Of a stretch of 64,000 bases of DNA, positions 15,312 through 27,132 are shown one piece after another (the first letter of the stretch is position 1; every line of letters begins with the position of its first letter). Position numbers and translations under genes: made by a program. The notes below the pieces were generated by a model, which saw nothing but the letters and a program-made list of their open reading frames with translations, was not told the DNA's origin and ran no database searches. Source of the stretch: Xanthomonas campestris pv. badrii. GTDB taxonomy: Bacteria > Pseudomonadota > Gammaproteobacteria > Xanthomonadales > Xanthomonadaceae. Location: contig NZ_CP051651.1 in NCBI RefSeq assembly GCF_012848175.1, positions 4,891,825 through 4,955,824 of the forward strand, given 5' to 3'.

Positions 15312-16079
15312 ATGAATTTGCAGAACAAGACGATCGTGGTGACCGGTGTGGCCTCGGGCATCGGCGCAGAGGTCGCACGGCTGGCGCGGTTTCATGGCGC
15401 CACGGTGATCGGGGTGGATCGCACGCCGGTGCAGATGACGCTGCACGGCTTTCATCAGGCCGACCTGGGCGACCCGGCGTCGATCGATGCGCTGGTCAGC
15501 GCCTTGCCGGAACGTATCGATGCGCTGGCCAATGTGGCAGGTGTGCCCGGCACCGCGCCGCTGGATGCGGTGGCACGCGTCAATTACCTGGGCTTGCGTC
15601 ATCTCAGCCACGCGTTGCTGCCGCGCATCGTCCCGGGCGGTGCCATCATCAACGTCGCCTCGATCCTTGGCGCGGAGTGGCCGCAGCGACTGGAGCTGCA
15701 CAAGCAGCTGGCCGCCGCCGACAGTTTCCAGGCCGGCGCTGCCTGGCTGGCCGCGCATCCGGTGGCCCACGACACCTGCTACCAGTATTTCAAGGAAGCC
15801 TTGATCGTGTGGACCTTGCTGCAATCGCGCCCCTGGTTTGCCGAGCGCGGCATCCGCGTCAACAACGTGTCTCCCGGGCCGGTGTTCACCCCGATCCTGG
15901 GCGACTTCGCCGCGATGCTGGGCGAGGAGCGCGTCAAGGAAGATGCCAAGCGCATGACCCGCCCGGCGTATGCCGACGAGGTGGCCGAGGCCATCGTGTT
16001 CCTGGCATCGGATGCCGCGCGCTGGATCAATGGCATCACCCTGCCGGTCGATGGCGGGCTGGCATCCACCACGCTGTAG
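15312..16079 (+). CDS. SDR oxidoreductase, coniferyl-alcohol dehydrogenase-like
   Basis: A 255-residue short-chain dehydrogenase. The cofactor motif TGVASGIG is at residues 11-18, with NVAG in the middle, and catalytic Tyr/Lys are present as Y-x-x-x-K in CYQYFKEALIVW. The family member with this unusual active-site helix (DTCYQYFKEAL) is coniferyl-alcohol dehydrogenase CalA and 3-alpha-hydroxysteroid dehydrogenase relatives. In CalA the enzyme oxidises coniferyl alcohol to coniferyl aldehyde. I chose the ATG at 15312 because GGAGGG at 15301-15306 is a strong ribosome-binding site; a GTG two codons earlier lies inside it. The aldehyde dehydrogenase downstream would take the next step. Confidence 0.83.
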   Translation: MNLQNKTIVVTGVASGIGAEVARLARFHGATVIGVDRTPVQMTLHGFHQADLGDPASIDALVSALPERIDALANVAGVPGTAPLDAVARVNYLGLRHLSHALLPRIVPGGAIINVASILGAEWPQRLELHKQLAAADSFQAGAAWLAAHPVAHDTCYQYFKEALIVWTLLQSRPWFAERGIRVNNVSPGPVFTPILGDFAAMLGEERVKEDAKRMTRPAYADEVAEAIVFLASDAARWINGITLPVDGGLASTTL

Positions 16080-16127
16080 TTCTCCCACCCGTCCTTTCCC
16101 CCAATGCTTGTAGCAGGAGGCTAGACC

Positions 16128-17609
16128 ATGAATGCTCTTCCCAGCGCAGCGGTCGCTGCGATCGATACGCCCGCTTGGCACGGCTGCATTTTCAATGGCG
16201 AGTGGGTGCCCGGCCACGGCGGCAGCCTGCCGATCCATGAGCCGGCCACCGGTGGCTTGCTGCACGAGGTCAGCAAGGCCGATCTGGACGACGTGGCGGC
16301 TGCCGTGGCGCAGGCCAAGCAGGCACAGCGCGCCTGGGCTGCCACCTCGCCGCGCGAGCGCGCCGCGATCTTTCATCGCGCCGCCCAGGTGATGCAGGCG
16401 CGCAGTGCCGAAGCTGCGCTGCTGATCGCACGCGAAACCGGTGGCATCCTGCCCAAGGCCCAGCGCGAAGTGGATGAAGCCGTGGTGTTCTACCAACAGG
16501 CCGCCGGGTTGCCGCTGCAGGCGGTGGGCCAGGTGCTGCCAACCGCTTCAGGCCAACTCAGCCTTGCCCGGCATCTGCCGCTGGGCGTGGTGGCGGTGAT
16601 CTCGCCGTTCAATTTTCCGCTGATCCTGTCGCTGCGCTCGGTGGCGCCGGCGCTGGCCATGGGCAACGCGGTGATCCTCAAGCCCGACCCGCGCACCCCT
16701 TACACCGGCGGAGTGATCATCGCGCAGGTGCTGGAAGAAGCCGGCCTGCCCAAGGGCTTGCTGCACGTGCTCAATGGCGATGCGCAGATCGGCCAGGCAC
16801 TGGTGGAGTCGCCGGATATCCCGATGATCGCCTTCACCGGCTCCACTGCGGCTGGCCGCCGCATCGGCGAAATTGCCGGGCGACACCTGAAAAAAGTGGC
16901 CTTGGAACTGGGCGGCAACAACGCGGTGATCGTGCTCGACGATGCCGATCTGGATCGCGCCGCCTCGGCCATCGCCTTCGGTGCCTATCTGCACCAGGGA
17001 CAGATCTGCATGGCCACCGGCCGGGTCTTGGTTCAACGCAGTGTGGCCGATGCGCTGACCCAGCGGTTGGCGGAAAAAGCACGGCATATGCCGGTGGGCG
17101 ACCCGGTCAGCGGCACCGTGGCCCTGGGCCCCATCATCGACCAGCGCCAGCTGCAACGGGTGATCGACATCGTCGCCGACAGTGTGGCCGCCGGCGCGGT
17201 GGTGGAAGCCGGCGGAACCAACGAAGGGCTGTTCTATGCGGCCACCGTGCTGTCGAACGTGCGCCCGGGCATGCGCGTGTTCGATGAAGAGGTGTTCGGG
17301 CCAGTGATCAATATCACCGTGTTCGATACCGATGAAGAAGCTGCGCAGATGGCCAACCACGGTGAGTACGGCCTGGCCGCCGGGATCATGTCGGCCTCGG
17401 TGTCGCGCGCGATGGCCCTGGGCGAGCGCCTGCATCCGGGCCTGCTGCACATCAACGACCAGACCGTGGTGGATGAGGTGATCAACCCGTTTGGGGGTAC
17501 CGGTGCGTCGGGCAACGGCACCAGCGTTGGTGGCCCGGCCGACTGGGAGCAGTACACGCACTGGCAGTGGCTGACGATCAAGAACGAGGTGCCGCAGTAC
17601 CCGTTCTGA
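16128..17609 (+). CDS. Benzaldehyde/vanillin-type aldehyde dehydrogenase
   Basis: A 493-residue NAD(P)-dependent aldehyde dehydrogenase. The general-base glutamate is in VALELGGNN (near residue 260) and the nucleophile in GQICMATGR (Cys about 294); SPFNFPL and FTGSTAAGR are the cofactor motifs. The C-terminal GGPADWEQYTHWQWLTIKNEVPQYPF-like ending is typical of benzaldehyde dehydrogenases (XylC) and vanillin dehydrogenases (Vdh). Likely substrates here are coniferyl aldehyde or vanillin, oxidised to ferulate or vanillate, the latter feeding VanAB about 10 kb away. It is last in the MarR-headed operon, 48 bp after the SDR gene. The exact aldehyde is not decidable from sequence. Confidence 0.86.
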   Translation: MNALPSAAVAAIDTPAWHGCIFNGEWVPGHGGSLPIHEPATGGLLHEVSKADLDDVAAAVAQAKQAQRAWAATSPRERAAIFHRAAQVMQARSAEAALLIARETGGILPKAQREVDEAVVFYQQAAGLPLQAVGQVLPTASGQLSLARHLPLGVVAVISPFNFPLILSLRSVAPALAMGNAVILKPDPRTPYTGGVIIAQVLEEAGLPKGLLHVLNGDAQIGQALVESPDIPMIAFTGSTAAGRRIGEIAGRHLKKVALELGGNNAVIVLDDADLDRAASAIAFGAYLHQGQICMATGRVLVQRSVADALTQRLAEKARHMPVGDPVSGTVALGPIIDQRQLQRVIDIVADSVAAGAVVEAGGTNEGLFYAATVLSNVRPGMRVFDEEVFGPVINITVFDTDEEAAQMANHGEYGLAAGIMSASVSRAMALGERLHPGLLHINDQTVVDEVINPFGGTGASGNGTSVGGPADWEQYTHWQWLTIKNEVPQYPF

Positions 17610-17736
17610 GCGCCTGCGCCTGCACCGAGGTGCCTGGTGTCGATGCAAGCCGGGGCAGCGACATGGCTGCTGGCTTTCGCTGCAGCGGCCATGACGGGGT
17701 GCGACGCACGTGCCCGTCCGGTGTTGCTGCGCGCGT

Positions 17737-18633
17737 CTACGCGTCCGCGCGGAACTGCGTTGGCGAGCAGCCTGCGTGCCGCGCGAAATAGCGGCTGAAA
17801 TAGGCAGCGTCGAAAAATCCAAGCGTGGCAGCGATCTGCTGCACGCTCAGGCTGGTGTAGCGCAGGCTGCGGCGGGCCTCGAGCATGATCCGGCGTTGCA
17901 GCAGTTCCAGCGCCGACGCATTGGCCAGGCGACGGCATAGTGCGTTGAGATGGCCCGGGGTCAGGCCCAAGTGGTCGGCATAGCGGGAGATCGGCCAGTG
18001 CGCACGATAGTGCTGGTCGATCAATGCCTGGTAGGCACGCAGGTGGCGCAGGGCAGGGTCTGCCTGTGGGCTGGCGTCCGCTGCGTCGTGCAGGCCTTGC
18101 AAGGCCGTGCGAGCAGTCCAGATCACCAATTGCGTTGCGGCGGCCTGCAGTGCGGCGGCGTGTCCCACACGCCGATGCATGTGATCATTGGCAATGCTGT
18201 CGAACAGCAGGTCGAGCAATGTCCGCGAGGCGTTGGCCTGCAGCACCGCCGGCCGTGCCAGGCCTGGCTGCAGCACGGGTGCCGCGTCCAGCGCGCTGCG
18301 CACCAGCGGCATGCACAAGGTGATGATGTGGCCGCGCACGCGCGGGTCGAATGCGAACCCGTGCACACACAGCGGCGGCAGCCACACCAGCGTGGCGCCA
18401 CGCAGGCGCTGGGTGCGCCCATCCAGTTGCAGCGTTGCCGGCCCGCGCTGCACATACAGCAGTTGCGCCAGGTCTTCATGCCGATGCGGGTCGATGTGCC
18501 AGTCGTGCAGACGGCTGCGCGCGGCGATCGACTCCCAATGCAGCAGCTCCGGTGCATCGGCGTGCTGCTCGCCGTATAGGCCGAACGCCGGAACGGCACT
18601 GGTTGCAGTGAGTTGGCGCGCGCGTGTGGGCAT
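17737..18633 (-). CDS. pobR: AraC-family activator, likely PobR
   Basis: A 298-residue protein. It has a cupin-like N-terminal sensing half (HRHEDLAQLLYVQRGPATLQLDG, about residues 50-75) and a C-terminal double helix-turn-helix (ISRYADHLGLTPGHLNALCRRLANASALE, then VQQIAATLGFFDAAYFSRYFARHAGCSPTQFR). It diverges from pobA with about 96 bp between, the arrangement of the AraC-type PobR that activates pobA with 4-hydroxybenzoate in Pseudomonas and Xanthomonas. The ATG at 18633 is preferred over a TTG at 18648. The name rests on context plus family. Confidence 0.8.
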   Translation of the reverse strand: MPTRARQLTATSAVPAFGLYGEQHADAPELLHWESIAARSRLHDWHIDPHRHEDLAQLLYVQRGPATLQLDGRTQRLRGATLVWLPPLCVHGFAFDPRVRGHIITLCMPLVRSALDAAPVLQPGLARPAVLQANASRTLLDLLFDSIANDHMHRRVGHAAALQAAATQLVIWTARTALQGLHDAADASPQADPALRHLRAYQALIDQHYRAHWPISRYADHLGLTPGHLNALCRRLANASALELLQRRIMLEARRSLRYTSLSVQQIAATLGFFDAAYFSRYFARHAGCSPTQFRADA

Positions 18634-18666
18634 CGTCGAAAAGTCCAAGCACTGCGCGCAATCATC

Positions 18667-19917
<1,251 letters not shown>

Positions 19918-20130
19918 GGTGGCCGCATTGAAGGTAATTCTTTGATTACCAGAGCGTGTGAAAGTGTCCTGGTGCACTTTCGGGTGGCTAGCGCGGCAAC
20001 GAACGTGATCGGTAGGGTGGTCCAGACGCGTGGCGGTCGCTGTCTGAGCAAGGACGCGTCAATCCCCAACCATGAGCCGTGTGCCGATTCCCCCGCGGGC
20101 GCAAGGCCCCTTCCACCCGAGGAGATTCCC

Positions 20131-20646
20131 ATGAACAAGAACCTGTTTTCTCGTGCTTTGTTGCTGATCATGCTGGCCGCACCGATGGCGGCGTTTGCGC
20201 AGACTGCGGTGACCGCCAACCCCAACCACGAAAAGATGCTGATCGGCTCCAACTGGTACGAGACTGCCAACAAGCGCCTGGTCTACGACTTCTGGCGCAT
20301 CGTGTTCGAGGCAGGCCAGGTGCAGTACGCACCGATGTACATGGACAAGAACTACATCCAGCACAACCCGAATGTGGCCAACGGACGCGATGCCTTCATC
20401 GCCTTCCTGACCGCCTTCGTGCCGCCGACGCCGGTACAGGCACGCGTGCAGTTGCCGTTGGTGGCGATCACCGCCGACCATGACCTGGTCACGCTGGTGT
20501 CGGTGCGCACGCTGCCGGACCCGCGTAACCCCGGGCAGACCTACACCACCACCTGGTTCGACATGTTCCGCATCGAGAAGGGCCTGATCAAGGAACACTG
20601 GGATCCGGACACCATCGCCGGCCGCGCCAATACCGGCGGCCAATAA
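20131..20646 (+). CDS. Secreted SnoaL-like/NTF2-fold protein
   Basis: A 171-residue precursor with a signal peptide (LLLIMLAAPMAAFAQT, cleavage near residue 24). The mature domain has the SnoaL-like arrangement: helix with YDFWRIVFEAGQ, YIQHNPNVANGRDAFIAFL, and strands ending in TTWFDMFRIEKGLIKEHWD. Such proteins form cone-shaped barrels that bind small hydrophobic molecules; catalysis is unproven. A GAGGAG ribosome-binding site lies six bases ahead of the ATG. No operon partner: it lies between pobA and the convergent glpK. Confidence 0.85.
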   Translation: MNKNLFSRALLLIMLAAPMAAFAQTAVTANPNHEKMLIGSNWYETANKRLVYDFWRIVFEAGQVQYAPMYMDKNYIQHNPNVANGRDAFIAFLTAFVPPTPVQARVQLPLVAITADHDLVTLVSVRTLPDPRNPGQTYTTTWFDMFRIEKGLIKEHWDPDTIAGRANTGGQ

Positions 20647-20660
20647 GTCTGTGACTGATC

Positions 20661-20685
20661 GCCGGCCTGCAGGCTGCAGGCCGGC
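20661..20685. terminator. Bidirectional hairpin between convergent genes
   Basis: GCCGGCCTGC and GCAGGCCGGC form a perfect 10-bp stem with a five-base loop, 15 bp after the SnoaL-like gene and about 70 bp after the end of glpK. There is no strong T-run on either side, so it may be factor-assisted. Confidence 0.6.
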
Positions 20686-20755
20686 AATCTGCGTTTCAAA
20701 GATGCATGACCTGCGCGTCGGCTAAATGCAGGCAGCGTCTGCGCGGTTGAATCAC

Positions 20756-22387
<1,632 letters not shown>

Positions 22388-23209
22388 TCAGCGCGGATCC
22401 AGCGGCGGCGTGTCGCCCTGCAGGTGCCGCACACGTGCCGGCAGGAACGGCAGGATCAGCCACTGATATGCCAGCGCGCCGATCGGCCCGCCGATCAACG
22501 GCCCGACGATCGGCACCCACCAGTAGTTGTCCTTTGCCGGCAGGGCGGCTTCGCCCCAGCCTGCGAAGTAGGCGAACAGACGGGGGCCGAAATCGCGTGC
22601 CGGATTCATCGCCCAGGCTTCCAGATACCCCATCGAGGCACCCAGCGTGGCGACCAGCAGGCCGATCATCAACGCGCCGGAATTGGCTCCCGGTGCGGCT
22701 TCATTGAAGCGCTCGGTGATGGCGAAGATGCCGAAGATCAGGAACGCGGTCATGATGATCTGGTCGACCAAGGCGTGCATCGGCGTGACCGCCAGACCCG
22801 GAGCGGTGAAGAACACCCCGGCGGCACCACCGGCTTGGCGGGTGAGCTGCTGCACCTGGTTGAAGTGATCGATCACCGGCCCGTAGAGCTGGTAGACGAT
22901 GGCCGCGCCCAGGAATGCACCGATCACCTGCGCGATCCAGTACGGCACCACCTTCTTCCAGGAAAAATCACGGAACAGCGCCAGCGCCAGGGTCACCGCG
23001 GGATTGGCGTGGGTGCCGGAGACCGCGCCGGTGACGTAGATGGCCAGCGTGACCGCCAGGCCCCAGGCGATGCACACTCCCCAATACGCATTCTGGTACG
23101 GGCTGGGGTCGTACAGCACGTACATCGCCGCCACCGAATCGCCCAGCGCGATGATGATGAACATCGCCACCGCTTCGGAAATCAACTCACCGACGAGTTG
23201 ACGGCTCAT
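22388..23209 (-). CDS. glpF: Glycerol facilitator (aquaglyceroporin)
   Basis: A 273-residue inner-membrane channel of the major intrinsic protein family with six predicted helices. The two NPA half-helix motifs are visible as THANPAVTLAL near residue 69 and MNPARDFGPRLF near residue 208. The Asp after the second NPAR is the residue typical of glycerol-conducting rather than water-only channels. It is between glpD and glpK, so imported glycerol is trapped at once by phosphorylation. Confidence 0.95.
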   Translation of the reverse strand: MSRQLVGELISEAVAMFIIIALGDSVAAMYVLYDPSPYQNAYWGVCIAWGLAVTLAIYVTGAVSGTHANPAVTLALALFRDFSWKKVVPYWIAQVIGAFLGAAIVYQLYGPVIDHFNQVQQLTRQAGGAAGVFFTAPGLAVTPMHALVDQIIMTAFLIFGIFAITERFNEAAPGANSGALMIGLLVATLGASMGYLEAWAMNPARDFGPRLFAYFAGWGEAALPAKDNYWWVPIVGPLIGGPIGALAYQWLILPFLPARVRHLQGDTPPLDPR

Positions 23210-23387
23210 GCGGGCAGGCCCGCGTTGCAGTCACGGCTGCGCGCAAGTTGGCGCGATACACGCATCGGCGCGCAGGGAGATTGGTTCGTGCTCATGGGTG
23301 TGCCCTCCACAGGGATCGTCATGATGCCGGCAATACGCCAGGATTGGTTGCCGGACGACCCGTCCTCGCCGGCAACGCGGTGTGTGT

Positions 23388-24902
23388 TCAAGCCGCGGCG
23401 GTGGCGGTGGCCGGCACTGGCTGCGCCTGCAGATACGCCTCCAGGCGCTGACGCCCGTCTGCATCGATGCGCAGGCCGAGCTTGCTGCGACGCCACAGGA
23501 TATCGTCGGCGCTCTGCGCCCATTCGTACTGCCGCAGGTACTCCACCTCGGCCTGGTACAGGTCCGCACCGAAGTGCGTGCCCAGCCCGGCCATGTCCGT
23601 TGCATCGCCCAGCAGTTGCTCGGCGCAGGTGCCGTAGTTGCGCACCAGGCGCTGCGCGGTGGCAGCGGGCAACCATGGACGCGCAGTGCGCACCCGCTCG
23701 AGCAGGCTGGCGATGTCGCGCTGCTCGCCGCCGGGCAGCGCGGCGCCGCGCGCAGTCCACGCCGGCTTGCGCGTTCCCAGGGCTTGTGTAATCCGGTCTA
23801 CCGCTTCTTCGGCCAGCTTGCGGTAGGTGGTCAGCTTGCCGCCGAACACGTTGAGCAACGGCGCGCCGTCGTTGACCACTTCCAGTTGATAGTCGCGTGT
23901 GACCTCGGCGGCATTGTCTTGCGCATCGTCCAGCAACGGACGCACGCCGCTGTAGCTCCACACCACGTCCTGCGGGCTGATCTGCTGCTGGAAATACAGG
24001 TTTGCCGCCTCGCACAGGTATTGCACTTCGGCCGCATCGATCCTGGGCGCGGCGGGGTCGGTCTCGAAGTCGACATCGGTGGTGCCGATCAAGGTGAAGT
24101 CATGCTCATAGGGAATGGCGAACACGATGCGCCGGTCCGGTTGCTGGAAGATGTAGGCGTGGTCGTGATCGAACAGCTTGGGCACCACGATGTGGCTGCC
24201 CTTGACCAGGCGCAATGCGTGCTGGTGCGGCACCGCTGCGACCTTGTCCAGGAACGCCACTGCCCACGGACCAGCCGCGTTGGCCAGCGCGCGCGCCTGC
24301 ACGGTGCGGCGGCGGCCCTGGCTGTCTTCGAGTTCGGCGTACCAGAATCCGGCATCGCGCCAGGCGCCGACGCAGCGGGTACGGGTGTGGATCTGCGCGC
24401 CACGCCTGGCTGCATCCATCGCGTTGAGTACCACCAGGCGCGCGTCCTGCACCCAGGCATCGGAGTACACGAACCCGGTGCGCAACGATTCCTGCAGTGG
24501 CGCGCCCACCGGATGGGTGCGCAGCGACAGCCGCCGCGAGCGCGGCAGGCTGCGCTTGCTGCCGCCCAGGTGGTCGTACAGGAACAGGCCGGCGCGGATC
24601 ATCCACGCCGGGCGCAGATGCGGCTGGTGCGGTAACAGGAAGCGCAGCGGCCAGATGATGTGCGGTGCCAGCCGCAGCAGCACTTCGCGCTCGGCCAGCG
24701 CCTTGCCGACCAAGGCGAATTCATACTGTTCCAGATACCGCAGGCCGCCGTGGATGAGCTTGGTGCTGGCACTGCTGGTATGCGAGGCCAGGTCGTCCTG
24801 TTCGCACAGGCACACCGACAGGCCGCGCCCTGCCGCGTCGCGGGCGATGCCGACCCCATTGATGCCGCCGCCTACCACCAGAAGATCGTACGTCTCGCTC
24901 AT
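23388..24902 (-). CDS. glpD: Aerobic glycerol-3-phosphate dehydrogenase
   Basis: GlpD is a peripheral inner-membrane FAD enzyme that oxidises glycerol 3-phosphate to dihydroxyacetone phosphate and passes electrons to quinone. The product has 504 residues. The N-terminal dinucleotide motif is VVGGGINGVGIARDAAGRG, followed by SSASTKLIHGGLRYLE, and later FAIPYEHDFTLIGTTDVDF and VFGGKLTTYRKLAEEAV, all family hallmarks. I took the ATG at 24902 (MSETYDLLVVGGG); the frame is open further upstream across the operator region. The promoter region contains candidate GlpR half-sites. Confidence 0.97.
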   Translation of the reverse strand: MSETYDLLVVGGGINGVGIARDAAGRGLSVCLCEQDDLASHTSSASTKLIHGGLRYLEQYEFALVGKALAEREVLLRLAPHIIWPLRFLLPHQPHLRPAWMIRAGLFLYDHLGGSKRSLPRSRRLSLRTHPVGAPLQESLRTGFVYSDAWVQDARLVVLNAMDAARRGAQIHTRTRCVGAWRDAGFWYAELEDSQGRRRTVQARALANAAGPWAVAFLDKVAAVPHQHALRLVKGSHIVVPKLFDHDHAYIFQQPDRRIVFAIPYEHDFTLIGTTDVDFETDPAAPRIDAAEVQYLCEAANLYFQQQISPQDVVWSYSGVRPLLDDAQDNAAEVTRDYQLEVVNDGAPLLNVFGGKLTTYRKLAEEAVDRITQALGTRKPAWTARGAALPGGEQRDIASLLERVRTARPWLPAATAQRLVRNYGTCAEQLLGDATDMAGLGTHFGADLYQAEVEYLRQYEWAQSADDILWRRSKLGLRIDADGRQRLEAYLQAQPVPATATAAA

Positions 24903-24949
24903 CGGCGTCTCCGTCCAGATTCGCACTAGCGAACCTAAGTTGTCATGTC

Positions 24950-25107
24950 CGAACATATTCGAACATGGCGCCTTGCCGGGGCGTGAAGATGGAGTTGCCT
25001 AACGATGACGGCCACAACGGGGAGATAGGCACTAGGACGATTGGTTCACGCCATTGATACGCATGGAATCCCAACGTCTTTATGCCAAAAAACACAAAAA
25101 CGAACAT
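24950..25107. promoter_or_regulatory. Candidate GlpR operator half-sites
   Basis: CGAACAT occurs at 24950-24956, 24960-24966 and 25101-25107; two of the copies continue as CGAACATGG. Reversed this is ATGTTCG, the core of the E. coli GlpR operator half-site. The first two lie about 50-65 bp upstream of glpD and are spaced ten bases apart, one helical turn. Confidence 0.55.
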
Positions 25108-25176
25108 GGCATTACGCTTCAGCCGCTGGCAACCCGCGCGGATCGACAGCGCCACGCCGGGGCGATGCCTGTCTCG

Positions 25177-25986
25177 CTAGACGGCGCCGTTCGTCCCCGC
25201 CACATGCACCCGCGTGCCGGCGTCTTCCAGCACCCCGGCCAACTCCTGCGGCGGGGCGCGGTCGGTGAACCAGTCGTGCACCTGTGCGAGTGCACCCAGC
25301 CGCACCATGGCGTTGCGTCCGAACTTGCTGTGGTCGGCCGCCAGCAGTACCTGGCGCGAGTGCTCGATGATGGCCTGGGCCACGCGCACTTCCTGGTAAT
25401 CGAAATCCAGCAAGGTGCCGTCCAGATCGATGCCGGAAATGCCGATCACCCCGAAATCCACCTTGAACTGGCGGATCAGTTCCACCGTGGCCTCGCCGGT
25501 CACGCCCTGGTCGCGGCCACGCACCACGCCACCGGCCACGATCACCTCGAAGCTGGGATTGGCGCTGAGCATCACCGCCACGTTGAGGTTATTGGTGATC
25601 ACGCGCAGGCCGCGATGCTGCAGCAGGGCGCGCGCCACTTCTTCGTTGGTGGTGCCCAGGTTGATGAACAGCGAGGCATCGTCGGGAATGAAGCGCGCCA
25701 CCTGCGCGGCGATGTGCTGCTTCTCGTTGGCCTGCAGCGCCTTGCGCGCGGTATAGGCCAGGTTTTCCACGCTCGAGGGCATGCTGACGCCGCCGTGATA
25801 CCGGCGCAGCACGCCGGCATCGCAGAGCAGGGTCAGGTCGCGCCGGATGGTCTGCGGGGTGACCTCGAAGCGCGTTGCCAGGCCTTCCACCTCGGCAAAG
25901 CCCTGCTGTCGCACCAATGCCACCAATTGTTCCTGGCGCGGGTTCAAGGCCGGCGCCGGGGCAGTCCTGTAGTGAGTCGACTCCAT
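25177..25986 (-). CDS. glpR: Glycerol-3-phosphate regulon repressor (DeoR family)
   Basis: A 269-residue DeoR-type regulator. The N-terminal helix-turn-helix reads LNPRQEQLVALVRQQGFAEVEGLATRFEVTPQTIRRDLTLLCDAG, followed by the effector-binding sugar-phosphate-isomerase-like domain (FINLGTTNEEVARALL, LLAADHSKFGR). GlpR represses glp genes and is released by glycerol 3-phosphate; its position directly upstream of glpD supports this over other DeoR proteins. Starts at 25986 (MESTHYRT) and 26004 (MRDHLRM) are both possible. Confidence 0.92.
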   Translation of the reverse strand: MESTHYRTAPAPALNPRQEQLVALVRQQGFAEVEGLATRFEVTPQTIRRDLTLLCDAGVLRRYHGGVSMPSSVENLAYTARKALQANEKQHIAAQVARFIPDDASLFINLGTTNEEVARALLQHRGLRVITNNLNVAVMLSANPSFEVIVAGGVVRGRDQGVTGEATVELIRQFKVDFGVIGISGIDLDGTLLDFDYQEVRVAQAIIEHSRQVLLAADHSKFGRNAMVRLGALAQVHDWFTDRAPPQELAGVLEDAGTRVHVAGTNGAV

Positions 25987-26148
25987 GCGCAGATGATCGC
26001 GCATGCGCGTGAGGATGCAAACACGGCGATCGACCAAGCACGGAACCAGCGGACTGATCGGTGCGCCAAGGCGCGCTGGTAGCGCATGCGGTCCCGGCCA
26101 GCGCGTGCGCCAGTCCATTGCCCGGCGCATGCGCTGGCCGCCGCTGTG

Positions 26149-27132
26149 TCAGCCCAGCTCGCTGCGATAGCCGGTATCGATGCTGATGCTGCCGCCCACC
26201 GCGCGCGACACGCAGGCGCACAGCTTGCGGTTCTCGCGGCGTTGTTCGTCGCTGAAGAACACGTCGCGGTGATCGATGTCGGCTGCGGTATCCAGCACCT
26301 CCACCGCACACAGGCCGCATTCGCCCCGGCGACATTCGGCAATCAGCTCCACGCCGGCATCGGCCAGTGCATCGAGCATGGATTCGTTTTCCGCCACCGG
26401 CACCTCCAGGCCAAGCCCGGGCAGCTTGACGACAAATGCCTGCGCCGGCACCCGGCCGCTGTTGCCGAAGGTTTCGAAATGCAGCCGCGCGCGCGGTCGC
26501 CCGGCCGCATGCCAGTGCTGCCGGACCGCTTCCAGCATGCCCAGCGGCCCACACACATATACCTCGGCGTTGGGCGAGAGCAGGGCCAGTGCGGCGGCCA
26601 GGTCGACCGGCCCGCCGCTGTCGTCGCAGTGCAGCTGCAGGCGCTCGCCGAGCAGGACTTCCAGCTCATCCACGTAGGCCATCGCGCTGCGCGTGCGGCC
26701 GACGTAGAGCAGGCGGAAGGCGGGGTGACGCTGCGCCAGCCGCTGTGCCATGCCCAGGATGGGCGTGATGCCGATCCCGCCGGCGATCAGCAGGATCTCC
26801 TCGCCGCTTTCGTCCAGCGCGAAGTTGTTGCTGGGCGGCGACATCTCCACCACGTCGCCGGGCTGCAACGACCACATATGCAGCGAGCCGCCACGGCTGT
26901 CGGGCATCTGCCGTACCGCGATGCGGTAATGCCCGTCCTTGCGTGGCTCGCCCACCAGCGAGTACGAGCGCACATCGTCGCGGCCATGCAGCCGGACGCG
27001 GAAATCCAGATGGCTGCCCACCTCGAAGCTGCGCGCCGCCGGGCCCGGATCGAGCACGATTTCGCGCACGCCTTGGCAGGGGTCTGCAATGCTGACGACA
27101 TGGGCGCGGTGCCAGTGGGTGTCTTTACGCAT
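26149..27132 (-). CDS. vanB: Vanillate O-demethylase reductase subunit
   Basis: VanB passes electrons from NAD(P)H through a flavin and a plant-type [2Fe-2S] cluster to the Rieske oxygenase VanA. The 327-residue protein has the flavin-binding RSYSLVG motif, the nucleotide-binding IAGGIGITPILGMAQRL, the VYVCGPLGML motif, and a C-terminal ferredoxin domain with C-x4-C-x2-C in CRRGECGLC and a distant fourth cysteine. That order is the class IA phthalate-dioxygenase-reductase type. The ATG at 27132 overlaps the end of the GntR gene by eight bases, so the two are translationally coupled. GGAGCC precedes it. Confidence 0.95.
   Translation of the reverse strand: MRKDTHWHRAHVVSIADPCQGVREIVLDPGPAARSFEVGSHLDFRVRLHGRDDVRSYSLVGEPRKDGHYRIAVRQMPDSRGGSLHMWSLQPGDVVEMSPPSNNFALDESGEEILLIAGGIGITPILGMAQRLAQRHPAFRLLYVGRTRSAMAYVDELEVLLGERLQLHCDDSGGPVDLAAALALLSPNAEVYVCGPLGMLEAVRQHWHAAGRPRARLHFETFGNSGRVPAQAFVVKLPGLGLEVPVAENESMLDALADAGVELIAECRRGECGLCAVEVLDTAADIDHRDVFFSDEQRRENRKLCACVSRAVGGSISIDTGYRSELG

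Noticed and set aside
14043..16496. An 817-codon minus-strand frame
   Set aside because: It is a shadow of the high-GC plus-strand operon. The plus strand encodes clear families in this interval.
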